A DNA stretch of 64,000 nt from Actinomycetota bacterium (GTDB lineage Bacteria; Actinomycetota; Acidimicrobiia; Spongiisociales; UBA4744). Position numbers and translations under genes: made by a program. The notes below the pieces were generated by a model. That model was not told the DNA's origin and did no database searches. It was given only the letters and a program-made list of their open reading frames with translations. The stretch is taken from assembly GCA_013152275.1 (NCBI GenBank), contig JAADGS010000045.1:1-64000 (forward strand), given 5' to 3'. This document shows positions 16,879 to 25,772 of this stretch, piece by piece; position 1 is the first letter of the stretch, and the number at the start of each line of letters is the position of its first letter.

Positions 16879-18201
16879 ATGCAACTGTTCACACGGCGCC
16901 GACATGTTCCATTGCTCGATGCCCGCAAGGACGCGACGGCGACGGCTGCGATCACAACGTTGCCTGCGCCGGAAGTCGCGATCGTCCCCCTCCGTCAGCA
17001 TATCGGTGAGACGTGTGAGCCGATCGTACGTGTTGGAGACCGCGTGCGGATCGGCGATGTCATCGGCGAGAGCCCCGCTCGAGTGGCGGCAACGGTTCAC
17101 GCCTCTGTTTCGGGGAGGATCCTCGAAGTGGCAGAACATCCGTACCCGCTCGGAGGTGTCGTCCCTGCGGTGGTGATCGAGAACGACGGGAGGGACGAGT
17201 GGACGGATCTCGCCGTGCTCGCGGATCTGGAGAAGGCAACCCCCGAGCAGCTTCGGGCGGCTCTTCGTCGTGCGGGCATCGTTGGGATGGCCGGCGCAGG
17301 ATTCCCGGCCGCGGTCAAGCTCGATCCCCCTGCCGATGTCGACATCGACATGGTGATCATCAATGTGATGGAGGGAGAGCCGTATCTCTCGGCGGACCAT
17401 CGCATGGCCGTCGAACGCACGGACGAAGTCGTCGACGGCTTGCAGTGGATCATGCGCATGGTCGATGCTCCCCGCGCTGTTTTCGCCGTGGAATCGGACA
17501 AGGAAGATGCGGCAGCTGCGCTCGAACGTGCGGTGCACACGGCGGGTCTCGGCTCGGTGGTCGAGGTACGGCTCATGTCGCGCGACTATGCGGCAGGGGC
17601 CGAGAAGATCCTGATCAAGGTGCTCCTGGGCCGAGAGGTCCCCTCTGGAGGGTTCCCCTACGACATCGGGGTCGTGAGCCAGAACGTGAGTACCGCCGCC
17701 GCGATCTCCCAGGCCGTGCGTCGAGGACGTCCGCTTGTGGAACGTGTTGTGACGGTGGCCGGTGAGGCCGTAGAACACCCTGGCAATTACCTGGTGCGAA
17801 TCGGTGCCTCGTTCTCCCACGTCCTCGAGCAGACCGGCGCGACCGGAGATGCCGACCGGGTGATCATGGGTGGCCCCATGATGGGGATCGCTCAACGAGA
17901 CCTGGCAGTCCCCGTCATCAAGCCGACTACCGGGATCTTGGCGCTCTCTCCAGAGGAATCTCGACAAGGCTCGGAGGTTCCCTGCATCCACTGTGCCTGG
18001 TGCGTCGAAGTGTGCCCCATCGGTCTGATGCCGTATCTCTTCGTCGATCTCATCCGGTTGAACAAGCCGTTACTGGCAGATACCTATCACCTCTTCGACT
18101 GTTTCGAGTGCGGCCTGTGTGACTACGTCTGTCCATCCAACATCCCCCTCGTCGAAGTCATACGTGCCGGAAAGCGCACCATCCGCGAGGAACGGCGATG
18201 A
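16879..18201 (+). CDS. rnfC: RnfC-like electron transport subunit
   Basis: Predicted 440-residue peripheral iron-sulfur flavoprotein. It has the RnfC N-terminal barrel (starting QLFTRRRHVPLLDARKDAT), a Gly-rich nucleotide/FMN region GMAGAGFPAAVKL (136-147) with NVMEGEPYL, an SLBB-like segment, and two 4Fe-4S motifs: Cys369/372/375/379 and Cys408/411/414/418. In Rnf complexes this subunit exchanges electrons with NADH. Length is close to a compact RnfC without the long C-terminal repeats. It starts one base after the upstream stop and overlaps rnfD by ATGA. Genes for RnfA, B, E and G are absent here, which is unusual. Confidence 0.88.
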   Translation: MQLFTRRRHVPLLDARKDATATAAITTLPAPEVAIVPLRQHIGETCEPIVRVGDRVRIGDVIGESPARVAATVHASVSGRILEVAEHPYPLGGVVPAVVIENDGRDEWTDLAVLADLEKATPEQLRAALRRAGIVGMAGAGFPAAVKLDPPADVDIDMVIINVMEGEPYLSADHRMAVERTDEVVDGLQWIMRMVDAPRAVFAVESDKEDAAAALERAVHTAGLGSVVEVRLMSRDYAAGAEKILIKVLLGREVPSGGFPYDIGVVSQNVSTAAAISQAVRRGRPLVERVVTVAGEAVEHPGNYLVRIGASFSHVLEQTGATGDADRVIMGGPMMGIAQRDLAVPVIKPTTGILALSPEESRQGSEVPCIHCAWCVEVCPIGLMPYLFVDLIRLNKPLLADTYHLFDCFECGLCDYVCPSNIPLVEVIRAGKRTIREERR

Positions 18202-19109
18202 AGGCCGTCTCCTCACCGCACATCAGACGCTCACTGACGAAACCTCGGGTGATGTGGGAGGTCGTCGCGGCTCTTGTCCCGGCGGCCAGTTTCGGCGTGT
18301 GGTATTTCGGTCCAGCCGAGACGCTTCCACAGTTGGCCGCCGCGATCGTCGCCGCCGTTGCAGCCCAGGCAATCGTCGAGCGGCTGCGTCACCGGCCCAT
18401 CACCATCATGGACGGAGCGCCGTTTCTGACGGGTCTCATCCTGGGCATGAGTCTTCCGCCAGGCCTCAACCCGTTGATCGCCGCCGCCGGGGGAGCGGTG
18501 GCAACCGGGGTGATCAAGGCGTTCGTCACCACGTCCACCGGCAGAAGCCTGCTGAACCCCGCCATGGCGGCGCGGGTGCTGATCGTGTCGGAGTTCTTGG
18601 TACCGATGACGACGTTCCCCGTCGACGCCGTATCGGAGGCAACTCCACTCGGCGCCGCTTCGCGCCCCGGCTATCTCGACATGTTCTTCGGTACTCGGGG
18701 CGGTTCGATCGGTGAGACCACGACGATACTGCTCCTTCTCGGTGGCGCGTACCTCTTGTGGCGGGGCATCATCCGGTGGCATCTTCCCGCGGCCTACCTT
18801 GTCGGCGTCGCGGCAACATCGGTGGTTCTCGGACGCCAACCTCTCTTCGATCTGCTGGCGGGCGCCAGCATCATGACCGCCTTCTTCATCGTCACCGACC
18901 CCACAACGTCACCGGCAACAGTGCCGGGACGAGTGGGATTCGGCTTGGGTGCCGCCGCCATCGGCACCTTCATCCGCATCACCACATTGTTTCCCACCGG
19001 GGAGGCGTTGGGAGTCGTTCTCGCCAACTTCGCCACACCTTTCATCGATCGCGTGGTAACCAATCGTGTCTACGGGACTCGAAAGCAAGGGAGAAGGGCG
19101 CCGGCATGA
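18198..19109 (+). CDS. rnfD: RnfD-like membrane flavoprotein
   Basis: Predicted 303-residue membrane subunit of the NqrB/RnfD family with about eight to ten helices. Family landmarks are MDGAPFLTGLILGMSLPP, GRSLLNPAMAA and SEATPL (146-151); in the family, the Thr of this motif (here Thr149) carries covalently bound FMN attached by ApbE. The ATG at 18198 overlaps the rnfC stop, and its own stop overlaps apbE, matching a modification enzyme made with its substrate. Without RnfG, RnfD may be the only flavinylated subunit of the complex. Confidence 0.87.
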   Translation: MKAVSSPHIRRSLTKPRVMWEVVAALVPAASFGVWYFGPAETLPQLAAAIVAAVAAQAIVERLRHRPITIMDGAPFLTGLILGMSLPPGLNPLIAAAGGAVATGVIKAFVTTSTGRSLLNPAMAARVLIVSEFLVPMTTFPVDAVSEATPLGAASRPGYLDMFFGTRGGSIGETTTILLLLGGAYLLWRGIIRWHLPAAYLVGVAATSVVLGRQPLFDLLAGASIMTAFFIVTDPTTSPATVPGRVGFGLGAAAIGTFIRITTLFPTGEALGVVLANFATPFIDRVVTNRVYGTRKQGRRAPA

Positions 19110-20095
19110 TCTCCCGCCGTCACTTCCTCAGGGACATGCTCGGCGTCGTCGCAGGTGCGGGACTGGTCGGTTTGCCCGTGTGGGAGTGGACAGCCAGGCG
19201 CGACCGGGTCGATCGATACGTCCGTGCGATGATGGGGACCGATGTCGAAATCGTCCTGATCGGTCTTGAACCGGACGTCGCCGCGTCCATTGCGGAGAGG
19301 GCGTTTGCCGGCATGGAAGGGGTGGCGAGTCGCCTTACGGTCTTCGATCCGACCAGTGAGTTGAACGACTTCAACGCGACCGCCGGTTCGGGACCCGTCC
19401 GCCTCGCTCCGGATCTGGAAGCCGTGTTGTTTCAGGCAAATGCGTTGCGCTCGGCCACGGAGGGCGCGTTTCTCCCTCTCAGCCGGCTCTGGCGACCCGA
19501 TGAGGGCCGAGTCCCGGAGACCGCGGCGATTGAAGAAGCCCTCGACGCCGTCGCCCGGGCGGAGGTGAACCTGTCGGGCGGCCTGGGGCAGCTCACGTCG
19601 ACCGCAAGCCTCGACCTCGGGGGAATCGCCAAAGGTTTTGCCGTGGATCGGGCGGTTCGCATCCTGCGGGCGGCAGGTGTCACGAATGCGATCGTCGATG
19701 CAGGAGGAGACCTGCGGCTTCTTGGCTCCCACGCCGGGCGACCCTGGCGGGTCGGTATCCCCGACCCCTTCCGACCCGAGCGGATCTCCAGGGTCCTTCA
19801 CCTTCGCGACGCTGCCGTGGCGACATCCGGTGACTACGAACGATTCTTCACCGTCGACGGCGTTCGCTATCACCACATCGTCGACCCGCGTACGGGATAC
19901 CCTGCAAGAGGGACCCACTCGTTCACGGTGGTTCTGCCCGATGGGATGTCGGCGGACGGCGCAGCCACGGCCGGATTCGTGCTTGGGCCGAGGGACGGTC
20001 TCGAGTTCGTCACCGGAAAAGGAGGCGAGGCTCTTGCCATCGGTGCGGACCGAACCTGGGTGCGCACGGGCGGTCTCGAGGACCGCCTGGCCTGA
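19106..20095 (+). CDS. apbE: ApbE FAD:protein FMN transferase, Tat-exported
   Basis: Predicted 329-residue enzyme that transfers FMN from FAD to a Thr of a flavoprotein outside the membrane, here probably RnfD. The N-terminus MISRRHFLRDMLGVVAGAGLVG is a twin-arginine signal (SRRHFL) rather than the lipoprotein signal common in ApbE. Family motifs are MGTDVEIVLIG, LDLGGIAKGFAVDRA, IVDAGGDLRLLG and HHIVDPRTGYPA with the metal-binding Asp. The ATG overlaps the rnfD stop. TatA and TatC are encoded elsewhere in the window, so export is plausible. It closes the operon. Confidence 0.9.
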   Translation: MISRRHFLRDMLGVVAGAGLVGLPVWEWTARRDRVDRYVRAMMGTDVEIVLIGLEPDVAASIAERAFAGMEGVASRLTVFDPTSELNDFNATAGSGPVRLAPDLEAVLFQANALRSATEGAFLPLSRLWRPDEGRVPETAAIEEALDAVARAEVNLSGGLGQLTSTASLDLGGIAKGFAVDRAVRILRAAGVTNAIVDAGGDLRLLGSHAGRPWRVGIPDPFRPERISRVLHLRDAAVATSGDYERFFTVDGVRYHHIVDPRTGYPARGTHSFTVVLPDGMSADGAATAGFVLGPRDGLEFVTGKGGEALAIGADRTWVRTGGLEDRLA

Positions 20096-20399
20096 GAGAT
20101 GATCCTGTAGCCGCCGCGCGAGGACAGTACGACTTCCCTTTGCGCATCTGAGGTTGCTGGTTCGATCCCGGCAGTCTTCAGGAGGAAGAACATGCTCGGG
20201 TGGCTATCCGGCGGAGCATGCCTCTTGTGCAATCTCGGGTGCATCAGGACGTGTCGCGGCTGGACTGCTCGAGCCTTCGAGTTCGACATGGTCCGCAGCC
20301 ACATCTGTGGACTCGATGTGCAACTACTGCGAGTTGCCGTATTCCTCGAACCTGAGTGTCAGGCCGGAGAACTAGTTGGGAATCCCCGTGCGCCGTGTC
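20096..20399. other. Intergenic stretch with tRNA-like T arm
   Basis: Just after apbE, 20137-20180 reads like a tRNA 3' half: a perfect 5-bp T stem GCTGG/CCGGC around TTCGATC, followed by AGTCTTCA. The 5' half does not fold into a tRNA and no acceptor pairing is found. No supported gene lies here. Confidence 0.45.
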
Positions 20400-21935
20400 T
20401 CACTCGTACACGGGCAGTGTCAGCTCGAAGATGGTTCGTCCATCGGCGTGGCGGTAGGTGAGGTCGCCGCCCATTTTTCGGGCAAGGTCTCTCGACAGCG
20501 GCAGACCGATGCCGATTGGTCCGGGTTTGCCTTGCTGGGGTTGCGCGACATGGAACCGTTCGAAAATCCTTTCTTGGTCCTCTTCCGACAGCGGCGGTCC
20601 GTTGTCAGTCACCGCAAGCGTAATGATCTCTTCACGTCGGTCGATCTCGACTTGTAGATCCGTTCCGCCGTAGCGTTCTGCGTTCGTGACGAGGTTTCGC
20701 AGTATCTGACGCACCCTGCCCGGGTCGGCACTAGCCAGGACGGTGCCTGTAACTTCGACAGTTGCCGCGACACGAAGGGACTCGAGGACCTTGCGTGCTT
20801 GGGCCTCCAGGTTGACCGGCACCTGGATGACCTCGAGTTCTCCCAGCTCCGCCTGCGCTCCCACCAGGAGGTCCTCGACCAGGTTCGCCATGTCAGACGC
20901 CTCAGAAGCAATATCTCTCATCATGGCCCTTTGCTCCTCAGGCGAAAGGCCGGAGTCCTCTCTGAGAAGTTCGGAGAACCCGAGTATTGCGGTCAGCGGG
21001 GTGCGTACCTCATGGGATACCGAGGCCAGCAGCTGCAGACGGGACTCGGCCATCTCCTCGAGCCTGCGGAGATTCTCCAGGCGTTCGGTCACGTCTCGGA
21101 CGATGGCCATCAGTGTGCGCTGTCCGTTGAAAGTCACGTTCGCGATCGAGATCTCGATACGGAATTCCTCACCATTCGCTCGCACCCCATAAAGCACGGG
21201 TCTGGTATCCATCCTCCGGTACCGCTGCGAAGAGACGGCAAAGTCCCGGACGTGCTTGGGATGGCTGTGGCGGAATCGTTCCGGAATGAATCTGTCGAGC
21301 TTGCCTCCAAGCACCTCGCCGGCGGACTCCAGGCCGAACATCTCGACAAACCGATCATTGGTCATCACGATGTTTCCGTCGGTGTCGATCACGACGATGC
21401 CGTTCGGGGCCAAGCTGAACAGGGCGTGCCACCTGGCGGCTTCTGATCGGAGGAGGCTGCCGGTTTCGTGGTATATCAGACCGCCGATGCTGTTGCCGAT
21501 CACGAGGATGGCGATGGAAAGCGCCGTGAGTGTCGGCGGCGCCTGCAACCTCAGGATGAACACTACGGCTGCGATGACGATTGCGGCACCGAACCAGAGG
21601 TTCAACCAACGTCCTCCGAGATATGCTGCCGCGGCGGCAAAGACCGTGTACGTGAGAAGGGCGCTCACGAGGATGACCGGTTGGTTGACCAACGCTGCTG
21701 CGATCAAAAGAAGGCCGGCCAGACCGACCAGGACGTCGAGCCGGGGCCGGTCATTCCTCAGTTGCCACAGAGCGAGACCTGCGAACAGGAACAGGGCCAC
21801 CGCCGAGGCGGCGAGGCTGACATCCTTATGGACGCCGGCGGCAACTCCATACGCTACCCCCAACGCCGCAGCGACGTAGACTCCCACGTGCACGTATCGG
21901 CGGTGCAAGTCCTCCACTGTCGGCCAGAGATTCAC
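20400..21935 (-). CDS. Membrane PAS-domain sensor histidine kinase
   Basis: Predicted 511-residue sensor kinase. Residues 1-160 hold about six transmembrane helices without a large outer loop. A PAS domain spans about 165-285 (APNGIVVIDTDGNIVMTNDRF). The HisKA H-box is SVSHEVRTPLTAILGF with phospho-acceptor His308. The ATPase domain has the N box (ILRNLVTNAERYG), G1 (VTDNGPPL) and G2 (IGIGLPLSRDLA). No response regulator is adjacent, so it is an orphan whose partner lies elsewhere. The GTG at 21935 has no Shine-Dalgarno but has TATAGT 9 bases upstream, suggesting a leaderless message. Confidence 0.88.
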   Translation of the reverse strand: MNLWPTVEDLHRRYVHVGVYVAAALGVAYGVAAGVHKDVSLAASAVALFLFAGLALWQLRNDRPRLDVLVGLAGLLLIAAALVNQPVILVSALLTYTVFAAAAAYLGGRWLNLWFGAAIVIAAVVFILRLQAPPTLTALSIAILVIGNSIGGLIYHETGSLLRSEAARWHALFSLAPNGIVVIDTDGNIVMTNDRFVEMFGLESAGEVLGGKLDRFIPERFRHSHPKHVRDFAVSSQRYRRMDTRPVLYGVRANGEEFRIEISIANVTFNGQRTLMAIVRDVTERLENLRRLEEMAESRLQLLASVSHEVRTPLTAILGFSELLREDSGLSPEEQRAMMRDIASEASDMANLVEDLLVGAQAELGELEVIQVPVNLEAQARKVLESLRVAATVEVTGTVLASADPGRVRQILRNLVTNAERYGGTDLQVEIDRREEIITLAVTDNGPPLSEEDQERIFERFHVAQPQQGKPGPIGIGLPLSRDLARKMGGDLTYRHADGRTIFELTLPVYE

Positions 21936-21944
21936 CGTGATCCA

Positions 21945-21950
21945 ACTATA
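21945..21950 (-). promoter_or_regulatory. TATAGT -10 box, leaderless start of histidine kinase
   Basis: On the minus strand, TATAGT ends 9 bases before the GTG start and no ribosome binding site intervenes. The -35 is poor. Confidence 0.4.
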
Positions 21951-22110
21951 CCGACGGAGTCACGAAATTGCCTGCATACGGCACATCTAGGCCCGTGCAA
22001 CTCCAACCTCTGCAGACGCATACGAGGGTCTTGGTGCCAGGGTACGTCCGAGGCGGAAGCCGTAACTCCAACGAGCCCCAAGGTTGATCATGACTACCTT
22101 CGGACCTGGA

Positions 22111-23463
22111 TCATGCAAGGTCTCGACTCGCCGACTCGGTGACGAAGCCGTGTTCGCGCCACGCGATCATCCCTCCGGCGAGGTTTCGTACATTGCGATA
22201 GCCCAACGTGGTCAGGAAGAGGAGACCAAGAAGTGAGGCGTTGCCCTTCTCGCAGACGCTGAGCACGGGCGCTTCGAGATCTTCGGGGAGGTCCGAAACG
22301 CGCTCGTTCAGGTTCTTGAGGGGCATGTTGACGGCACCCGGGATGTGCTCCAAGGAGAAGTGCAAATCGTTACGCACGTCCATGACGAACGGCTTGTGGT
22401 TCCGCCACAGCTCGTGGGCCGATTCGACGTCGATGGTCAAGGCCATGTTGGCTCTGATATTCCCGGCCATCTGGTCCAGCAGCCGCTCCTTTCCAGTTGG
22501 TGGGGTCGCTTGCGCCGAGCGCAGACCGGCCAGATGTTTGACGACCGATGATGCATACTTGAAAGCGCTATCGGGGAAGATCACCACTACCAGATTGCCG
22601 GGCTCGTCGGCTATCAGCTTGAACGCTCCCTCCAGCGCCATGGCAGAACTCGGTCCTGCTGTGATGCTCTCCTCACGGTTCAGCCGCAAGCAGAGTTCGA
22701 AGGCGTTCTGGGTTTGGACCTCCACCAAACCGTCGTACTGCTCAGGCTGGAAGAAGTGCGTCTGCTGTAGTTGTTGGATGCTGCGCACACCGGGGATGTC
22801 ATGTCCCTCATTGGGGTGGACACCAAGGACCTGCACATTCGGATTCTGTTCCTTGAGGAACCGGCCCGTCCCGGTAATCGTGCCGCATGTACCGAGACCC
22901 GCGACCAGGTGCGTCACCCTGCCCCGTGTCTGACGCCAGATCTCAGGTCCGGTGGTCTTGTAGTGCGCCTCGGGGTTGGCCTTGTTCTCGTACTGGTTCA
23001 GCATCTGGAACTCCGGGCGTTCGGCGATCTCCATCGCGTGGGCGATGGCACCCTCCGGTGCCCATGGTGCGGGGCACAGGGCGTCCTCCAATTCCAGCAC
23101 CTCGGCCCCGAAGAAACGCAGCATCGTCCGTTTCTCCAGCGGAATCGAGCTGGAAAGAGGAGTGGTGAGAGAGTAGCCCTTCGCGTTGGCGATCATGGCG
23201 AGACCGAGACCGGTATTGCCCGAGGTCGGCTCCACCAGCTTCTGGCCTGATCCGATCTCCCCGCGTTGCTCCGCGTTGCCGACCATGTTGGACGCCACCC
23301 GGTCCTTCACGGACCCGAACGGGTTGAACCATTCCAGCTTCGCGTACACCTGTGTGTGTTCGAATGGGCTCACCCGAGTCAGACGCACAAGGGGTGTGGG
23401 GTTGTCGGGGTTACAGAGCAGTCCGAGAATCGAATCGTAGACGCGAAGGGAATGGTCGTTCAT
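22111..23463 (-). CDS. Cysteine synthase fused to a rhodanese domain
   Basis: Predicted 450-residue two-domain enzyme. Residues 1-320 are a PLP-dependent cysteine synthase/CBS fold, with Lys53 in NPFGSVKDR as the PLP lysine, PTSGNTG as substrate loop and GLGTCGTITGTGRFLK as phosphate-binding loop. Residues about 350-440 are a rhodanese domain (FVMDVRNDLHFSLEHIPGAVNMPL) with Cys404 in SVCEKGNAS as the likely persulfide carrier. It would make cysteine from an activated serine and sulfide, with the rhodanese channelling sulfur. The ATG at 23463 has GAGGAG upstream and sits one base after the preceding gene. It is the last gene of the sulfur operon. Confidence 0.88.
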   Translation of the reverse strand: MNDHSLRVYDSILGLLCNPDNPTPLVRLTRVSPFEHTQVYAKLEWFNPFGSVKDRVASNMVGNAEQRGEIGSGQKLVEPTSGNTGLGLAMIANAKGYSLTTPLSSSIPLEKRTMLRFFGAEVLELEDALCPAPWAPEGAIAHAMEIAERPEFQMLNQYENKANPEAHYKTTGPEIWRQTRGRVTHLVAGLGTCGTITGTGRFLKEQNPNVQVLGVHPNEGHDIPGVRSIQQLQQTHFFQPEQYDGLVEVQTQNAFELCLRLNREESITAGPSSAMALEGAFKLIADEPGNLVVVIFPDSAFKYASSVVKHLAGLRSAQATPPTGKERLLDQMAGNIRANMALTIDVESAHELWRNHKPFVMDVRNDLHFSLEHIPGAVNMPLKNLNERVSDLPEDLEAPVLSVCEKGNASLLGLLFLTTLGYRNVRNLAGGMIAWREHGFVTESASRDLA

Positions 23464-23464
23464 G

Positions 23465-24412
23465 TCATGCTCCTCGAAGGCCTGTCGTGGATGGTTGCCA
23501 CTTTGATCTGTCCTTCCGCCCCGCCACGGCTGTCGGTCGGGATTCGGAGTGTTCCCCGGCCGGGCGGCAGTCGCCCAACATGTCTGAGACGACTTGTGGA
23601 ACCGCATCGAGATGCCGGCCGGACGCGGACACCTGTACCCTCGAAGCAAGGGCGGCGCGAAGCTCGACGACGTGCCCCACCACCAGTATCGCCGGCGCCT
23701 GGACCGCAACCGTCTCGGCCGCGATCTCCCCGAGGTTCGTGACCAGGACACGCTCATCGGAGGTTGTTCCCCTTTGGATGAAGGCGGCCGGCTCGTCGGG
23801 TGAGCGGCCTGTCGCGATCAGAGAGCGGGCAATGGCGCTCCGGCGGCGCACCCCCATGAGAATCACCAACGTGTCGATCTCCGCGTAGCGGGACCACTCC
23901 GGCATGGATCCGTTCTCTTTGTGGCCGGTGATGACCGCGAACGATTCGGCGACGCCCCGCTGGGTGAGGGGGATGCCGGCCACACCGGGCACCGAGGTCG
24001 CCGAGGTGATCCCGGGGACGAACTCCACCTCGATGTTGTGACGGCGGAGGTATTCCCACTCCTCGCCTCCACGTCCGAAGATGAGGGGATCTCCACTCTT
24101 GAGGCGCACAACCGTCTTTCCCAACGCGACGTAGGTGAGCATCGTGCTATTGATACGATCTTGGCTGTTGCCCGGCCCTCCCGGCCGCTTCCCAACGTCG
24201 ATGAGGATTGCCGCCGAGTCGGCCATTCTGATGATCTCCTGGCTGACCAGACGGTCGTGGAGCACGACATCGGCTTCCTCGAGGACGCGAAGCGCCTTGA
24301 GGGTAAGGAGTTCGGGGTCCCCGGGACCGGCCCCCACCAGGAACACCTTGCCAGAGGAAACCGCTGCCCGCCGTCCGGAGGGGACGGCTTCGTTTCCTGT
24401 CACGAGCCGCAT
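23465..24412 (-). CDS. cobA: Uroporphyrinogen-III C-methyltransferase
   Basis: Predicted 315-residue SAM-dependent methylase that makes precorrin-2, the first step to siroheme. The typical motifs are VFLVGAGPGDPELLTLKALR, VVRLKSGDPLIFGRGGEE, VPGITSA and GIPLTQRG. The start ATG at 24412 overlaps the end of cysH by 13 bases. A C-terminal tail of about 40 polar residues has no known role. With the neighbouring precorrin-2 dehydrogenase it supplies siroheme to the sulfite reductase two genes upstream, explaining its place in the operon. Confidence 0.9.
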   Translation of the reverse strand: MRLVTGNEAVPSGRRAAVSSGKVFLVGAGPGDPELLTLKALRVLEEADVVLHDRLVSQEIIRMADSAAILIDVGKRPGGPGNSQDRINSTMLTYVALGKTVVRLKSGDPLIFGRGGEEWEYLRRHNIEVEFVPGITSATSVPGVAGIPLTQRGVAESFAVITGHKENGSMPEWSRYAEIDTLVILMGVRRRSAIARSLIATGRSPDEPAAFIQRGTTSDERVLVTNLGEIAAETVAVQAPAILVVGHVVELRAALASRVQVSASGRHLDAVPQVVSDMLGDCRPAGEHSESRPTAVAGRKDRSKWQPSTTGLRGA

Positions 24413-25092
24413 GTCGTGGCCTCCCCGTTGGGCGGGTGGATACCGCACTCGGTCTTCGTGCCGTTCCAGCGACCTGAACGAGTGTCGCTCGGGTCGAGAG
24501 GCAGCGACGTGCACGGAGCACAGCCGATGCTCGGATAACCGGCAGCGTACAAGGGGTGTAACGGCAGGTCGTTGGCGCGCGAGAAGTCGAGGACTTCTTC
24601 CCAGGTCCAGTCGACGATCGGGTTCACCTTGATGAGCTGTTTTCCGGTGGGAAGCCGGTATCGGTCGATTCGGGGAGTTGCGGCCCTGGTCGGCGCCTGG
24701 TCACGTCGCAGTGCGGTAAACCAGATGTCGTAATCTTGCAGCGCCCGGAGGAGGGGATCGACCTTGCGCAATCGGCAGCACAGATCCGGATTCGTGAGGG
24801 GCAGGTCGTCCACGAGACCCTCGCCCAGCCCGTCGCCGGGAGTGATGTTCACCAGGTTGAGGTCCCATGTCTCGGTGAGCTGGTCGCGGAATGCGTACGT
24901 CTCGGGGAAATGAAGGCCGGTGTCCACGAAGAGCACCGGGATGTCAGGCCGGAAGCGTCGGATGATGCTGAGCAATGCGATGCCGCCCGCCTGGAAGCTG
25001 CAGGTGATACCCACGTTGCCTGGATACTCGAGAGCGGCACCGACCAGCGTCTCGGCCTTGAGCTCCTTGCGCGTGCGAGTGGTGGCGGTCAC
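24400..25092 (-). CDS. cysH: APS reductase, iron-sulfur type
   Basis: Predicted 230-residue enzyme that reduces adenosine 5'-phosphosulfate to sulfite using thioredoxin. The CC...CxxC cluster motif is complete (Cys105, Cys106, Cys191, Cys194), which marks the 4Fe-4S APS reductase rather than the PAPS-specific enzyme. The catalytic cysteine is Cys216 in KTECGIH. The P-loop-like segment is ITCSFQAGGIALLS, slightly unusual where SFGAED-like motifs are common. GTG start at 25092 overlaps the preceding stop (GTGA). No ATP sulfurylase gene is in this operon, so that step must be encoded elsewhere. Confidence 0.92.
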   Translation of the reverse strand: MTATTRTRKELKAETLVGAALEYPGNVGITCSFQAGGIALLSIIRRFRPDIPVLFVDTGLHFPETYAFRDQLTETWDLNLVNITPGDGLGEGLVDDLPLTNPDLCCRLRKVDPLLRALQDYDIWFTALRRDQAPTRAATPRIDRYRLPTGKQLIKVNPIVDWTWEEVLDFSRANDLPLHPLYAAGYPSIGCAPCTSLPLDPSDTRSGRWNGTKTECGIHPPNGEATTCGS

Positions 25093-25772
25093 AGTTCCTC
25101 CTCGGCATCAAATAGCTCTTGCGCAGCTCGATAGGCGGCTTCCATATCGCCACGCCGCACGTGCTGGAAGGTCTCGTCGCCGATCAGCCGGCGCCAGGCT
25201 CGGCGCCTTTGCGCCGGATCGGTGAAACGGTCGGCCACCTCCGGCCTGAGGTTGCCCAGCAGGTCGAGATAGGCCCCGTACTCGGGTCCGATGCCGTGCG
25301 CGATCCGGTCTCGAAGCCAGACGGAGAACGCCGGCGCCAGACCGCTGGAGGAGACCGCAACGACAAGATCGCCCTGCCGGTGTACCGCCGGAAGGATGAA
25401 GTTGCAGTGGTGCGGGTCATCGGGGGCGTTCAGCAGAATCGAGTGCTCTTCGGCCTCCTGCCACACCCGCCGGTTGACATCCCGATCCTCGGTGGCCGCG
25501 ACGGCGAGGAAGCAGCCGGTGAGGTCACCCTTCCGATACGGTCTCGGGATCCAGGCGATCCGCCTGTCCTCGAACCAGGTGAACAGACGTTCGGTCAGCT
25601 CTGGACTGACTACGGTGACGTCGCCATGGGCGGCGAGCAGACCCTCGACCTTGCCCTCGGCCACCTTTCCCCCTCCGACGACCATGCAGGATCGACCTTC
25701 CAGGCGGAGGAGGAGCGGGTAGTGTGCCGGAGTGCTCCCGGACGGTTGTGTGCCTGTGTGGGTGACGGTCAT
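25089..25772 (-). CDS. Precorrin-2 dehydrogenase / sirohydrochlorin ferrochelatase (CysG N-terminal type)
   Basis: Predicted 227-residue protein of the SirC/Met8 group. It has the NAD-binding motif MVVGGGKVAEGKVEGLLAAHGDVTVV split as in family members, then NAPDDPHHCNFILPA, and GLAPAFSVWLRDRI, the segments expected of the dehydrogenase fold. It would oxidise precorrin-2 to sirohydrochlorin and may insert iron. It overlaps sulfite reductase (ATGA) and cysH (GTGA), placing siroheme synthesis in the same transcript as its user. The methyltransferase activity fused in enteric CysG is here a separate gene (cobA). Confidence 0.88.
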   Translation of the reverse strand: MTVTHTGTQPSGSTPAHYPLLLRLEGRSCMVVGGGKVAEGKVEGLLAAHGDVTVVSPELTERLFTWFEDRRIAWIPRPYRKGDLTGCFLAVAATEDRDVNRRVWQEAEEHSILLNAPDDPHHCNFILPAVHRQGDLVVAVSSSGLAPAFSVWLRDRIAHGIGPEYGAYLDLLGNLRPEVADRFTDPAQRRRAWRRLIGDETFQHVRRGDMEAAYRAAQELFDAEEEL

